Notes: generated by a model from the letters alone, not told the origin. 64,000 bases of DNA from Candidatus Methylomirabilota bacterium (GCA_003104975.1 PQAM01000010.1:186001-250000), one strand, 5' to 3'. Positions 16,382 to 25,644 are shown, counted from the stretch's first letter. Numbers and translations are program-made.

Positions 16382-17899
16382 GTGAAAGTAGAGATCAGGG
16401 CACAGGATCTGCTCTCCTATGCAGGAGATGCGCTGATCGTTAATCTCTTTGAGGGGGTGGGGCAGCCGGGCGGTGCGACCGGGGCAGTGGATCGGGCGCT
16501 CGGCGGGTCGATCGCCGCGGCGATCCAAAGGAAGGAGTTCAAGGGGAAACTGCATGAGCGGCTGCTGCTACATACGACCGGACAGCTTCCGGTCGCCAGG
16601 GTCCTGGTGATCGGGCTGGGTAAGTCGGAGGAGCTGACCCTTGAGCGTGTGCGCTCGGCTTCGGCGGAGGCGATGCGCCATCTGCGAGGCGCGGGGGCGC
16701 AGATGGTCGGATCCATCGTTCACGGTGCGGGCATCGGGGGGCTGGCAGCCGATCAGGCGGCCTGCGCGCTCACCGAGGGCGCATTGCTGGGTCTCTATCG
16801 GTTTGATAAATATAAAAAGTTGGAAGAGAACGGGCCGAAGATAATCAGAACGCTGACGCTGTTGGAGCGCAACGACGCAAAGGTGGCTGCAATGAAGGAG
16901 GGGATACGCCGAGGCCGGATCATGGCTGAGGCCGTCAGCTTTGCCCGCGACCTGGTGAACGAGCCGGCGAATATGCTCACGCCGTCGGAGATGGCAGTAC
17001 GGGTCAGGAAGATGGCGAGCGGATCGAGCCTCACCGTCAAGATCCTGGAGCGCGCCGACATGAAGCGGCTCGGCATGGGGGCGCTGTTGGGGGTTGCGCA
17101 GGGCAGCCAGGAGCCGCCGAAACTCATCGAGGTGAGCTACAAAGGGAGAAAAGGAAAGGGGGTCGGTCCGCGTCTTGGGTTGGTGGGCAAAGGGCTCACA
17201 TTCGATTCCGGAGGTATCTCCATCAAGCCGAGCGAGGGGATGGAGGCGATGAAGGGCGACATGGCCGGGGGCGCAGTCGTCCTCGCGGCGATTAAAGGGA
17301 TCGCAGAACTGAGGCTGCCGGTGGACGTGACGGCGATTGTGCCGGCGACTGAAAACCTGCCCAGTGGGACGGCACAGCGCCCAGGTGATATTGTGACCGT
17401 CATGAACGGGAAGACGATTGAGGTGATCAACACCGACGCTGAAGGGCGATTGATCCTGGCAGACGCTCTCTGTTACGCATGCGACAAGGGCCTTACGCAT
17501 CTCGTCGATGTAGCGACGTTAACGGGAGCCGTCATCATCGCATTGGGATCGATTCGGACGGGGGCCTTTACCAACAACGCGGAACTCATGCAGCAGTTGA
17601 AGCGGGCCAGTGAGGCGGCCGATGAGAAGATCTGGGAGCTGCCGATGGATGAGGAGTACGGCGAGCAGATCAAGAGCGACTGTGCCGATATGAAGAACAT
17701 CGGCGGCCGGAAGGCCGGGCCGATCACCGGCGCAAAGCTCCTGGCCAACTTTGTCGGAAAGACCCCGTGGGTTCACCTGGATATTGCCGGAACCGCCCAG
17801 GCCGACAAGGAGTTCGGATACCAGGTCAAGGGTGCAACGGGAGCAATGGTCCGCACCCTGATTCATCTGGCGATGAACTTTGCCGGATCGAAGAAGTGA
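16382..17899 (+). CDS. pepA: leucyl aminopeptidase (M17 family)
   Basis: A 505-residue cytosolic metallo-aminopeptidase that removes N-terminal residues from peptides. It has the M17 N-terminal macro-like domain and a C-terminal catalytic domain. Metal-binding and catalytic segments are GKGLTFDSGGISIKPS, MKGDMAGGA and the signature NTDAEGRLILADAL, which begins at residue 350. The GTG at 16382 follows AAAGGAGTG. It lies directly after the pafA terminator. Final trimming of peptides released by the proteasome is a natural functional link, though based only on proximity. Confidence 0.94.
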   Translation: MKVEIRAQDLLSYAGDALIVNLFEGVGQPGGATGAVDRALGGSIAAAIQRKEFKGKLHERLLLHTTGQLPVARVLVIGLGKSEELTLERVRSASAEAMRHLRGAGAQMVGSIVHGAGIGGLAADQAACALTEGALLGLYRFDKYKKLEENGPKIIRTLTLLERNDAKVAAMKEGIRRGRIMAEAVSFARDLVNEPANMLTPSEMAVRVRKMASGSSLTVKILERADMKRLGMGALLGVAQGSQEPPKLIEVSYKGRKGKGVGPRLGLVGKGLTFDSGGISIKPSEGMEAMKGDMAGGAVVLAAIKGIAELRLPVDVTAIVPATENLPSGTAQRPGDIVTVMNGKTIEVINTDAEGRLILADALCYACDKGLTHLVDVATLTGAVIIALGSIRTGAFTNNAELMQQLKRASEAADEKIWELPMDEEYGEQIKSDCADMKNIGGRKAGPITGAKLLANFVGKTPWVHLDIAGTAQADKEFGYQVKGATGAMVRTLIHLAMNFAGSKK

Positions 17900-17917
17900 T
17901 GGGCGCGAGCGGCCGTC

Positions 17918-18148
17918 TTACACGGCCACGCAGGTCACCGTTCGCGTAACGCCCTTCAAGGTGCGGATTTTCGACAGGACGACCGATCCGACCGTTCCGA
18001 CGTCGGTCGCTTCAACGCATGCGATCACGTCATAGGGGCCGGTCACGGCGTGGGCCGATTTTACCCCTTTGATCTTCTGTAACGCCTTGACAATGTTGGC
18101 CGTCTGATCCGACGCGCCTTCGATCAGGACATACGCAGTGGTGGTCAT
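17918..18148 (-). CDS. stand-alone Lrp/AsnC ligand-binding (RAM) domain protein
   Basis: A 76-residue protein made only of the effector-binding domain of Lrp/AsnC regulators: AYVLIEGASDQTANIVKALQKI, then GVKSAHAVTGPYDVIACVEA and a final VTRTVTCVAV strand. There is no helix-turn-helix. The start at 18148 is preceded on the minus strand by GGAGGG; the longer upstream frame is not conserved. Such stand-alone domains assemble into rings and bind amino acids. It is divergent from the MFS gene. Confidence 0.82.
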   Translation of the reverse strand: MTTTAYVLIEGASDQTANIVKALQKIKGVKSAHAVTGPYDVIACVEATDVGTVGSVVLSKIRTLKGVTRTVTCVAV

Positions 18149-18288
18149 CGCGCATCCCTCCTTGTGGGGTGATTTCGATAGTCCGGTCAGTTGTGCAACC
18201 CGGCGGATGAACGACCTTGACTCGATCAAGGTATACGATATATTGCAACGGCAGACAAGAAGAAAGATGGGGGGCCGGCCGTAGACCG

Positions 18289-19512
18289 ATGGACCGATCA
18301 GGCAAGAGTCAACTGGCAATATTGTCGAGGTCAACCCGTGAGGCGCGGGACAGCGCTGTTGGCGACACGATTCCCAGCTTTAATTTCTTCATTGCCTCTT
18401 TGTCCAATTTTTTCTTTTTCGCGAGTCTCAATGCCTTCAGCCTGCTCCCGCTGTACATCAAGACGCTTGGAGGAACCGAGTCGCAGATCGGCTGGATCAT
18501 GGGGAGCTACAGCGTGACGGCCATTCTTGGGCAGCCGCTGGCCGGAGCCCTTGCCGACCGCTTCGGGCGCAAGCGATTCCTGTTGATCGGAGCGGCATCG
18601 GGGATCGTGGCGGCGCTCGGCTTTGCGTTGTCGAATCAATTGGATGCGCGATTCATACTCTTTCGCATCCTGCAGGGGATTGCTTACTCCACATTCTATA
18701 TCGCGAATCTCACGCTGGTGTCCGAGATGGTTCCGTCGAGCCGTCGCGGAGAGGCGGTGGGCCTCTTTGGAATCTCCGGTCTTATTACGATCGCGCTGTC
18801 TCCTGCCATCGGGGAGCAGATGATCTACCGTGCGGGTTACTCAATGTTTTTCTTCGCCGCTGCCGCTGCCGCTGCGGGCTGTCTGATGACCAGCCTTGCG
18901 TTGCGTAACGTGTCGTCTGCGCCACGAGACGCCGTGGCGTCCGGTCTCGCGTTCTTCATCCCGCCGACACGTATCCTCCCACCGATTCTCCTTGCGCTGG
19001 TGTTCGGACTGGCCTCCGGCGCAGTGTTCGTCTTCCTGCCGACCTATGCGACGCAGGTGGGGTTGTCGCGTATCGGCGCGTTCTATATTGCGTACAGTGT
19101 GGCGGCGATCGGCATTCGGTTGACATGCGGCAGGCTGTCTGATCGATGGGGGCGGCAGCGCGTGATCCTTCCGGCCCTGCTGCTCATGGGATCAGGCACC
19201 CTGGGTCTGATTGGGCTTGTCTCCCCGGTCGGTCTGCTGGTGGTCGGAACGCTGACCGGGATGGCACATGGTTTACTGTTTCCGGCCTTGAGTGCCTATA
19301 CGATAGACCTGGCGGATTCTGAGGGACGCGGGCGCTCGCTGGGCGCATTCAGTACCGCCATGTTGCTGGGCCATGCGCTTGCGTCGTTCATATTTGGCGT
19401 GATCGCAGAGCGGTTCGGTTACCGGCTGATTTATTTCTTGGCGTCGGTGATCGTGATCACCGCGGTCGTGGTATTATTCCGTACTCAAAACAGCGCACGG
19501 ATGCAACGGTAG
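18289..19512 (+). CDS. MFS family transporter
   Basis: A ~407-residue inner-membrane transporter with 12 predicted helices. Motif A between helices 2 and 3 is GALADRFGRKRF, and the pseudo-symmetric counterpart in the second half is CGRLSDRWGRQRV. The sequence resembles drug or small-molecule efflux carriers (DHA-like), but no substrate can be assigned. The ATG at 18289 is chosen because the preceding frame is Arg-rich and unconserved; a start at 18217 is possible. Confidence 0.85.
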   Translation: MDRSGKSQLAILSRSTREARDSAVGDTIPSFNFFIASLSNFFFFASLNAFSLLPLYIKTLGGTESQIGWIMGSYSVTAILGQPLAGALADRFGRKRFLLIGAASGIVAALGFALSNQLDARFILFRILQGIAYSTFYIANLTLVSEMVPSSRRGEAVGLFGISGLITIALSPAIGEQMIYRAGYSMFFFAAAAAAAGCLMTSLALRNVSSAPRDAVASGLAFFIPPTRILPPILLALVFGLASGAVFVFLPTYATQVGLSRIGAFYIAYSVAAIGIRLTCGRLSDRWGRQRVILPALLLMGSGTLGLIGLVSPVGLLVVGTLTGMAHGLLFPALSAYTIDLADSEGRGRSLGAFSTAMLLGHALASFIFGVIAERFGYRLIYFLASVIVITAVVVLFRTQNSARMQR

Positions 19513-19652
19513 TATACAGAATTGAGGGCGGCAGGCGGATCTCACCGCGCTCGCGAAGTCGGTATCTGCCGGAAGCCGGCATCGTGCTGATGTCGTAACG
19601 ACCGAATGGACGGGCAAGCGTATCGCGTGTCGGGTGTGAAAGGGGGAGGTCC

Positions 19653-20567
19653 ATGGGGCTTTTTGGTACATTATTTGAGGGTGGCGGGGGGAAATCGGGC
19701 AAGAGGCTTATTGAGGTATCCAAAACCGGCACCATCGAGCAGGTGAAGCGGCAGTTGGCCGACAGCGCTGACACGAACGCGAGCGACAGGCATGGCTGGA
19801 CGGCTCTGATGCATGCCTGTTGGCATGGACGTTTCAAGGTGGTAGAACTGCTGCTTAAGCACGGCGCCGACGTCAACGCGAAGGATCACAACGACTGGAC
19901 GGCCCTCATGCGCGCGTCCGCGAAGGGATATCCGAAGATTGTGGAGCTGCTGCTCACGCACGGCGCCGACGTCAACGCGAAGGATCACAACGACTGGACG
20001 GCCCTCATGCGCGCGTCATGGAACGGCCATTCCGGCGCGGTCGAGCTCTTGCTCAAGCAGGGCGCCAAGGTCAATGTGAAAGACAAGGATGGCTGGACCA
20101 TCCTGATGCACGCGTCCGGGCACGGGCGGACCGCAGTGGTCGAACAATTACTCGATCACGGCGCCGAGATCGATGTGCGAGACAAGGACGGCTGGACGGC
20201 CCTGATGCGCGCGGCGTGGAACGGACATGGGAGTATCGTAGATCTCTTGCTCAAGCAGGGCGCCGATGTGAATGCACAGGACCACAGTGGAACGACCGCC
20301 CTGATGCGCGCGTCCTGGAGAGGGCATTTCGGAGTGGTCGAGCAAGTAGTCAAGCGGGGCGCGGATGTGAACGCGAAGGATAATCGAGGGAGGACCGCCC
20401 TGATGCGCGCAGCCGAGCGGGGGCGTTCCCGGATTGTCGGACTGCTGCTGAATCAAGGCGCTGATCCGAACGCCAGAGATCATGACCGCCAGACGGCGAG
20501 ATTGTATGTGTCTGCGCTGGAACATCCCAAGGTGGCTGAACTGCTGGATCGGCACAGCGCACACTGA
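19653..20567 (+). CDS. ankyrin-repeat protein 1
   Basis: A 304-residue protein of about eight 33-residue ankyrin repeats with consensus GADVNAKDHNDWTALMRASWNGH.xxVELLLK, after a short hydrophobic Gly-rich N-terminus (MGLFGTLFEGGGGK). No secretion signal or catalytic domain is seen. Two neighbouring repeats share a 59-bp exact match (19860 and 19959, 99 bp apart), evidence of recent repeat duplication. GGGGGAGG precedes the ATG. It is the first of five consecutive paralogues; a protein-binding scaffold role is the only safe inference. Confidence 0.92.
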   Translation: MGLFGTLFEGGGGKSGKRLIEVSKTGTIEQVKRQLADSADTNASDRHGWTALMHACWHGRFKVVELLLKHGADVNAKDHNDWTALMRASAKGYPKIVELLLTHGADVNAKDHNDWTALMRASWNGHSGAVELLLKQGAKVNVKDKDGWTILMHASGHGRTAVVEQLLDHGAEIDVRDKDGWTALMRAAWNGHGSIVDLLLKQGADVNAQDHSGTTALMRASWRGHFGVVEQVVKRGADVNAKDNRGRTALMRAAERGRSRIVGLLLNQGADPNARDHDRQTARLYVSALEHPKVAELLDRHSAH

Positions 20568-20588
20568 GGGCGTACCACCCAATTTTAA

Positions 20589-20616
20589 TTGGAAATCTTG
20601 CATGAAATTGTATACT
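20589..20616 (+). promoter_or_regulatory. candidate promoter for ankyrin genes 2-5
   Basis: TTGGAA at 20589-20594 and TATACT at 20611-20616 with 16-bp spacing, in the only long gap (188 bp) inside the ankyrin array. It lies 140 bp before the start of ankyrin gene 2. Confidence 0.45.
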
Positions 20617-20755
20617 TGAGTGGTCCGAACCCTTCTTGAGGTCCGAGGGTGTACAGCGGTCGTCTTGGATTCGGCGTGTATACGCAGGACTGGTCACGGC
20701 CGCCTCTATCGAATATGATAATGGGACTGACATATGGGACATGAAAGGAGGTTCT

Positions 20756-21664
20756 ATGGGTTTCCTTGGTTCACTATTTGGGGGCAGCGGGAAGGGTGGA
20801 CAGCTTATCGAGGCGTCGGGTTCCGGTAATACCGAACAGGTCGGAAGCCTGTTGTCTTCTGGCGCTGACGTAAACGCACCGGACAGGGAGGGCTGGACGG
20901 CCCTGATGCACGCCTCACGGAATGGGCACGCAGGGGTTGTGGACCTGCTGCTTAATAAGGGCGCCGATGTCAATGTCAGGGATCATAATGGCTGGACGGC
21001 CCTGACGCATGCGTCATGGCTCGGACATACCGGAATTGCGGAGTCGTTACTGAATAAGGGCGCCGATATCAACGTGGCTGATAAGCATGACTGGACCGCC
21101 CTGATGTATGCATCTGATAAGGGGCATATCGACTTCGTCAAACTGCTGCTTGGCAATAACGCCGATATGGAGGCCAGGGCGAGCAACGGCAGCACCGCCC
21201 TGATCATCGCGTCCACGGAAGGGCACACCGAGATCGTCAAGATGCTGCTTGATCGAGGGGCCGAGGTGAACGCGCGGGCGAATGACGATGGGACCGCCCT
21301 GATCAACGCATCCGGCAAAGGGCACACCGAGATCGTCAAACTGCTGCTTGATCGAGGGGCCAATGTCAATATGCAGGATAAAAAGGGCTGGACAGCGTTA
21401 ATGCGGACGGCCGCGGAAAACCAATACGGGATCCTCAAGCTGCTGATCGATCGAGGCGCCGATATGAACGCGCAGGCGAAAGACGGCAGTACGGCCATGA
21501 TGAACGCAGCATGGTATGGGCGTCTAAAGGTTATTGAACTGCTTGTCAATAGCGGCGCCGATGTCAATGCCAGGGACGCCAAGGGCGGGACGGCCGCATT
21601 TTATGCGTCCGGAAACGGGCATCAGAATATTGTCGAATTACTGGAAAAACATATGACGCGCTAA
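20756..21664 (+). CDS. ankyrin-repeat protein 2
   Basis: A 302-residue paralogue with the same N-terminal module (MGFLGSLFGGSGKGGQLIEA) and eight ankyrin repeats ending in HQNIVELLEKHMTR. AAAGGAGG precedes the ATG at 20756; a longer frame from 20636 spans the intergenic promoter region and is rejected. The repeats vary most at TPLx and loop positions, as expected for binding surfaces. Ankyrin gene 3 follows after 22 bp. Confidence 0.92.
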   Translation: MGFLGSLFGGSGKGGQLIEASGSGNTEQVGSLLSSGADVNAPDREGWTALMHASRNGHAGVVDLLLNKGADVNVRDHNGWTALTHASWLGHTGIAESLLNKGADINVADKHDWTALMYASDKGHIDFVKLLLGNNADMEARASNGSTALIIASTEGHTEIVKMLLDRGAEVNARANDDGTALINASGKGHTEIVKLLLDRGANVNMQDKKGWTALMRTAAENQYGILKLLIDRGADMNAQAKDGSTAMMNAAWYGRLKVIELLVNSGADVNARDAKGGTAAFYASGNGHQNIVELLEKHMTR

Positions 21665-21686
21665 GAATTGAAACGCAGGAGGTTAC

Positions 21687-22508
21687 ATGGTAGGGTTTTT
21701 CAGCTCATTCTTTGAGAGTGAGGATAAGCTGGGAAAGGGCCTCATTGAGGCGTCTAAGTCCGGCAACATCGAAAAGGTGGAGAGTCTGCTGGCTGGAGGC
21801 ATTAACGTCAACGCCTGCAATAGAAACGGTGTAACGGCCCTGATGCACGCGGCCGGGCACGGCCATGCGGGGGTGGTGGAGATACTGCTCGCCAAAGGCG
21901 CCGGCGTCAACGCGAAGGACAACGAGGGCGTCACGACCCTGATGCACGCGGCCGGGCACGGCCATGCGGGAGTACTCGAACTGCTGCTCGCCAAAGGCGC
22001 CGAAGTCAATGTGAAGGACAATGACGGCTGGACGGCCCTGATCCACGCCGCCTGGCGCGGTCACAGTAAGGCGGTGGAGCTGCTGCTGCAGCACGGCGCC
22101 GAGGTCAACGCACAGGCGTTGAACGGCGCGACGGCCCTGATCCGCGCGGCTGAAAAAGGGCATGGCGGGGTTGTGGGGTTGCTGCTCACCCGCGGCGTGG
22201 ATATTGATGCGAGGGCGAAAGACGGCGCCACCGCCCTCATCCGCGCGGCGTGGCATGGCCAGGCCGGGATTGTGGGGTTGCTGCTCAATCACGGGGCGGA
22301 TGTCAACGCGCGGGACAACAACAACGCCACCGCCCTCATCCGCGCGGCGTGGCACGGGCATACCAGGGTTGCGGAGCTCCTGCTCAACAAGGGCGCCGAT
22401 ATTAATATGAAGGACAACATGAATGCGACGGCGTGGATGTATGCATCGCGCGATAGGGCTTCGAAGATTGCCGAGATGCTGGAGCGACATAAGGAGCTTA
22501 TCAGGTAA
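21687..22508 (+). CDS. ankyrin-repeat protein 3
   Basis: A 273-residue paralogue beginning MVGFFSSFFESEDKLGKGLIEA, with about seven ankyrin repeats. Two consecutive repeats (near 21838-21875 and 21937-21974) are almost identical in DNA (CTGATGCACGCGGCCGGGCA). It has a CAGGAGG ribosome binding site and lies in the same transcription unit as its neighbours. No domain other than ankyrin is visible. Confidence 0.9.
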   Translation: MVGFFSSFFESEDKLGKGLIEASKSGNIEKVESLLAGGINVNACNRNGVTALMHAAGHGHAGVVEILLAKGAGVNAKDNEGVTTLMHAAGHGHAGVLELLLAKGAEVNVKDNDGWTALIHAAWRGHSKAVELLLQHGAEVNAQALNGATALIRAAEKGHGGVVGLLLTRGVDIDARAKDGATALIRAAWHGQAGIVGLLLNHGADVNARDNNNATALIRAAWHGHTRVAELLLNKGADINMKDNMNATAWMYASRDRASKIAEMLERHKELIR

Positions 22509-22544
22509 GATGCCGGGCCGTACGGATTATTCGAAGGAGAGACA

Positions 22545-23456
22545 ATGGGTTTCCTGAGCTCATTATTTGGGGGTGGCGGGAAGCTTGGCGACCAGCTTAT
22601 CGAGGCCTCCAAATCTGGGAATACCGAACAGATCAAAGAGCTGCTGACCCGAGGCGCCGATGTCAATACCAAGGACAAATTCGGCTGGACGCCCTTGATA
22701 CATGCGTCCTTTTTGGGGCATTTCGGCGTTGCGGAGGCGCTGCTCGGTCACCACGCCGAGGTCAACGAGCGGGACAATAACGGCGGGACGGCCCTGATGC
22801 GGGCGGCATGGCGCGGACATACGACGGTTGCCGAGTTGCTGCTGACTCGAGGCGCCGACGTGAACGCCCACGATAAAGACAGCTTTACCGCGCTGATGCG
22901 GGGTTCCTGGCATGGGCATGCCGATGCCGTCCAGATGCTGCTCAATCATGGCGTGGATGTGAACGCGAAGGATAAATGGGGTTGGACTGCCCTGGTGCGG
23001 GGGGCGTGGAACGGCCACGCGAAGGTTGCAGAGGTGCTGCTTCGTGGTGGGGCCGATGTGGATATAAAAGACCTCAACGGGGGGACCGCTCTGGTACGGG
23101 CCTCCTTGACCGGCCACACTGAGGTGGCCGAGGTTCTGCTTCGTCACGGCGCCGATGTCAATGTCAGGCCTGATGACGGGGGGACCGCCCTGATACGAGC
23201 CTCTTTGAATGGGCATGCGGGGGTAGTTGAGGTCCTGCTGTATCACGGCGCCGACGTCAATGCCAGGGCGAGCGACGGTGGCACAGCCCTGATGCGGGCC
23301 TCGAAGAACGGACACGCGAAGGTGGTGGAACTGCTGCTGCATCACGGCGCCGACGTCAACACGAGAGACAATGACGGCGTAACCGCCTTGATGTATACAT
23401 CCTCAAATGGGCATTCCAGGATAGCTGAACTGCTGGAGAAGCACGGGGCACGCTGA
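22545..23456 (+). CDS. ankyrin-repeat protein 4
   Basis: A 303-residue paralogue starting MGFLSSLFGGGGKLGDQLIEA with eight ankyrin repeats and the shared C-terminal cap SRIAELLEKHGAR. GAAGGAGAG precedes the start. Its ending motif ELLEKH recurs in proteins 2, 4, 5 and 6, showing that the whole genes, not only the repeats, are duplicates. Confidence 0.92.
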   Translation: MGFLSSLFGGGGKLGDQLIEASKSGNTEQIKELLTRGADVNTKDKFGWTPLIHASFLGHFGVAEALLGHHAEVNERDNNGGTALMRAAWRGHTTVAELLLTRGADVNAHDKDSFTALMRGSWHGHADAVQMLLNHGVDVNAKDKWGWTALVRGAWNGHAKVAEVLLRGGADVDIKDLNGGTALVRASLTGHTEVAEVLLRHGADVNVRPDDGGTALIRASLNGHAGVVEVLLYHGADVNARASDGGTALMRASKNGHAKVVELLLHHGADVNTRDNDGVTALMYTSSNGHSRIAELLEKHGAR

Positions 23457-23476
23457 AACGGCTGCAAGGAGGTTCG

Positions 23477-24382
23477 ATGGGATTGTTTGGCTCATTTTTG
23501 GGGGGGAGTGGGAGGCTTGTAGAGGCGGCTGCATCCGGTGACACGGAAAAGGTCAGGGGTCTGCTGACTGCCGGTGCAGACGTCAATGTGAAGGATAGAG
23601 AGGGTTGGACAGCGTTGATGCATGCGGCGTGGAATGGCCATACTAAGGTAGCGGAGCAACTGCTTGGTCACGGCGCCGACGTGAACGCGAGGGATCATAA
23701 TGACCTCACCGCGTTGATACGCGCCTCCTGGCATGGGCATGCCGTGATTGCGGAGGCGTTGGTCGACAAGGGCGCGGATGTCAACGCGAAGGATAGAGAC
23801 GGGTTCACGTCCCTGATGTATGCGGCTGAAAACGGGCATATTGCGGTTGTGGAACTGCTGCTGCATCGCGGCGCCGACGTCAACGCAAGGGCCGTGAATG
23901 GCGCTACGGTCCTGATTATGGCATCTACCGAAGGACACGCCGGAGCTGTCGAACGGTTACTCGCTAAGGGTGCCGAGGTTGATGCGCGTGACAAGGTCGG
24001 CGCGACCGCCCTGATTCGCGCGTCCGAGAGGGGGCATGCCGCGGTGGCCGAACTGTTGCTCGGGAACGGCGCCGACGTCAACGCATGCAATAAGGACGGT
24101 GGAACCGCCATCATGCGCGCAGCCTCACACGGACGCTTCACGACAGCGCAGGTATTGCTCGATCGAGGCGCCGAGGTGAACGTCAGGGATAGTAATAACG
24201 TGACGGCGCTGATGTATGCGTCAGATAAGGGGCATACCGGGATAGTGGAGGCGTTGCTCGCGAAAGGCGCCGAGGTGAATGTCAAGGCGAGAGACGGCGG
24301 GACAGCCCTGAAGTTCGCCTTGTGGCATGGACACCCAGAGGTTGCCGAGCTGCTGGAGAAGCACGGCGCCCGCGAGGACTAA
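23477..24382 (+). CDS. ankyrin-repeat protein 5
   Basis: A 301-residue paralogue starting MGLFGSFLGGSGRLVEAA, with about eight ankyrin repeats and the cap PEVAELLEKHGARED. CAAGGAGG is 6 nt upstream of the ATG. It is the last of the uninterrupted array and faces the convergent XRE-cupin regulator gene 36 bp away. Confidence 0.92.
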   Translation: MGLFGSFLGGSGRLVEAAASGDTEKVRGLLTAGADVNVKDREGWTALMHAAWNGHTKVAEQLLGHGADVNARDHNDLTALIRASWHGHAVIAEALVDKGADVNAKDRDGFTSLMYAAENGHIAVVELLLHRGADVNARAVNGATVLIMASTEGHAGAVERLLAKGAEVDARDKVGATALIRASERGHAAVAELLLGNGADVNACNKDGGTAIMRAASHGRFTTAQVLLDRGAEVNVRDSNNVTALMYASDKGHTGIVEALLAKGAEVNVKARDGGTALKFALWHGHPEVAELLEKHGARED

Positions 24383-24418
24383 GAAAAGTAGCCCTGCCGG
24401 TTCCCGCGCAGTGGACGT

Positions 24419-25009
24419 CTAGCCTTCGTTGGATCCCCTGCTCAGATGAATCGGTGGACAACAGATCATCAGAAGCTGGGCTTCCGCCTGTCCTGCATTT
24501 TCCCAGTAATGTCGAAGATAGCTCTTGAAATGAAGGCTGTCTCCACGTCCCAAAAGGTAGGTGTCGTCTCCAACCGTGAACTGTACCTTTCCCTTCACGC
24601 ACAGTTGGAGCTCCTCGCCATGATGATGAAACTCCCGCTCTTTCATCTTGGCACCTTTCGGAATCGTCAACAACACTGCGCTGAATGCTTCGTTGGGTAA
24701 CCCGCCTGTTGCCGACTCAATACTGATTTTGAGATCAGGAACGGGGGTGCGCCACCGGTTAGCCTTCGGGAGATAGACGACCTCTCTCGTGGCGCCTTGC
24801 TCATCCAGGAGAGATTGGAGGGTCGTCCTCAGACCCTTTGCGATCTTGAGAACGGTCCCAAGGGTTGGAGAGATGAGGTTCTGCTCGATCTTGTGGATGG
24901 CGCTTGGTGAGACCTCGATCTGCTCACTAAGCTGTCGTAGCGAGAAACCTCTTTGCTGGCGAAGCTCTCTGATTGTTTTCCCTACGTTGATGACAAGCTG
25001 CTCAACCAT
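24419..25009 (-). CDS. XRE-family regulator with C-terminal cupin (copy 1)
   Basis: A 196-residue transcription factor. Residues 8-63 form an XRE helix-turn-helix (TIRELRQQRGFSLRQLSEQI, then SPSAIHKIEQNLISPTLGTV). Residues ~115-185 are a cupin with HHHGEELQLCVKGKVQF and the second His in SYLRHYWEN, a likely effector or metal site. It matches the paralogue at 26825-27415 closely along its whole length. The divergent promoter region upstream contains paired palindromes overlapping both -10 boxes, so autoregulation and control of the lipoprotein-ankyrin unit are likely. Confidence 0.9.
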   Translation of the reverse strand: MVEQLVINVGKTIRELRQQRGFSLRQLSEQIEVSPSAIHKIEQNLISPTLGTVLKIAKGLRTTLQSLLDEQGATREVVYLPKANRWRTPVPDLKISIESATGGLPNEAFSAVLLTIPKGAKMKEREFHHHGEELQLCVKGKVQFTVGDDTYLLGRGDSLHFKSYLRHYWENAGQAEAQLLMICCPPIHLSRGSNEG

Positions 25010-25025
25010 AATTGTCCTCTTTACG

Positions 25026-25044
25026 ATACACTATAGGAGTGTAT
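25026..25044. promoter_or_regulatory. palindromic operator over the regulator promoter
   Basis: ATACACT-ATAGG-AGTGTAT is a perfect 7-bp inverted repeat with a 5-bp spacer that covers the minus-strand -10 box. The 11-bp GATACACTATA at 25025-25035 recurs inverted at 25090-25100, over the plus-strand -10 box. Confidence 0.6.
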
Positions 25045-25058
25045 GATACGTACGTCAA
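25030..25058 (-). promoter_or_regulatory. promoter of XRE-cupin copy 1
   Basis: On the minus strand TTGACG (25058-25053) and TATAGT (25035-25030) are separated by 17 bp, just upstream of the gene at 25009. The -35 region CTTGACGTACGTATC is identical to that of copy 2. Confidence 0.65.
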
Positions 25059-25067
25059 GCTTTATAC

Positions 25068-25095
25068 TTGACAGATGTCTACAATACGATATAGT
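25068..25095 (+). promoter_or_regulatory. promoter of the lipoprotein-ankyrin 6 unit
   Basis: TTGACA at 25068-25073, a 16-bp spacer, and TATAGT at 25090-25095. The -10 is embedded in TATAGTGTATC, the same 11-bp motif that forms the -10 region of the divergent regulator promoter. Confidence 0.65.
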
Positions 25096-25230
25096 GTATC
25101 ATATAGGACACAGATTGTGCGACCAGGGCCTTCACATAACGTAATCGAGAGTTGCCCCTCATGGGCTAGGGCTTGCAAAACCGATTGATTTCTCCCAGCG
25201 AAGAGTCGTCTTCGTTAGGTGGAGGGCAAC

Positions 25231-25644
25231 GTGAAGCTGCGCAATGTGGTCATGGGAGCGGTCGCCATCACCCTGTTGAGCCTATTCGGCTGCCAGGCCG
25301 GAGGGGGAGATCCGACTGCCGTCGCGGAGCAGTTCATGGATCGATACTATAACCGAGCCGACCTCGGGGAGGCGAAAACGTTGGCCATCCCGGCGCTGGC
25401 TGAGAAGATCGACGAGACCTTTAGATCATCCGCCGGGGCTACCTCTGGCAACATCGGCGGGACACGCGAAATTGCGTATACCTTGAAAGAGACGAACCGG
25501 AATGGAACGCACTCCTATGCCATCTACGAGGCGACTATCACCTCGAAGGCGGCCGGGTCCGTTCGAAAACGGGTCCATCTCTCCGTAGATCTGATTGATG
25601 GTGCCTGGAAGATTGCTGAGTTTAAGGAGAGCGCCTTCCAATGA
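25231..25644 (+). CDS. hypothetical lipoprotein
   Basis: A 137-residue predicted lipoprotein. The signal peptide MKLRNVVMGAVAITLLSLFGC has a lipobox ending at Cys (LFGC), followed by QAGGGDPTAVAEQFMDRYY. The rest looks like a small NTF2/DUF4878-like alpha-beta fold (AVAEQFMDRYYNRAD and a final GAWKIAEFKE), but this is a pattern impression. The GTG at 25231 follows GGAGGG; starting at 25219 would add four residues. It shares a divergent promoter region with XRE-cupin copy 1 and precedes ankyrin gene 6 by 99 bp. Confidence 0.75.
   Translation: MKLRNVVMGAVAITLLSLFGCQAGGGDPTAVAEQFMDRYYNRADLGEAKTLAIPALAEKIDETFRSSAGATSGNIGGTREIAYTLKETNRNGTHSYAIYEATITSKAAGSVRKRVHLSVDLIDGAWKIAEFKESAFQ

Noticed and set aside
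19860-24300. Regular 99-bp repeats as a CRISPR-like array
   Set aside because: The period is 33 codons and the units encode ankyrin repeats, without conserved direct repeats and unique spacers.
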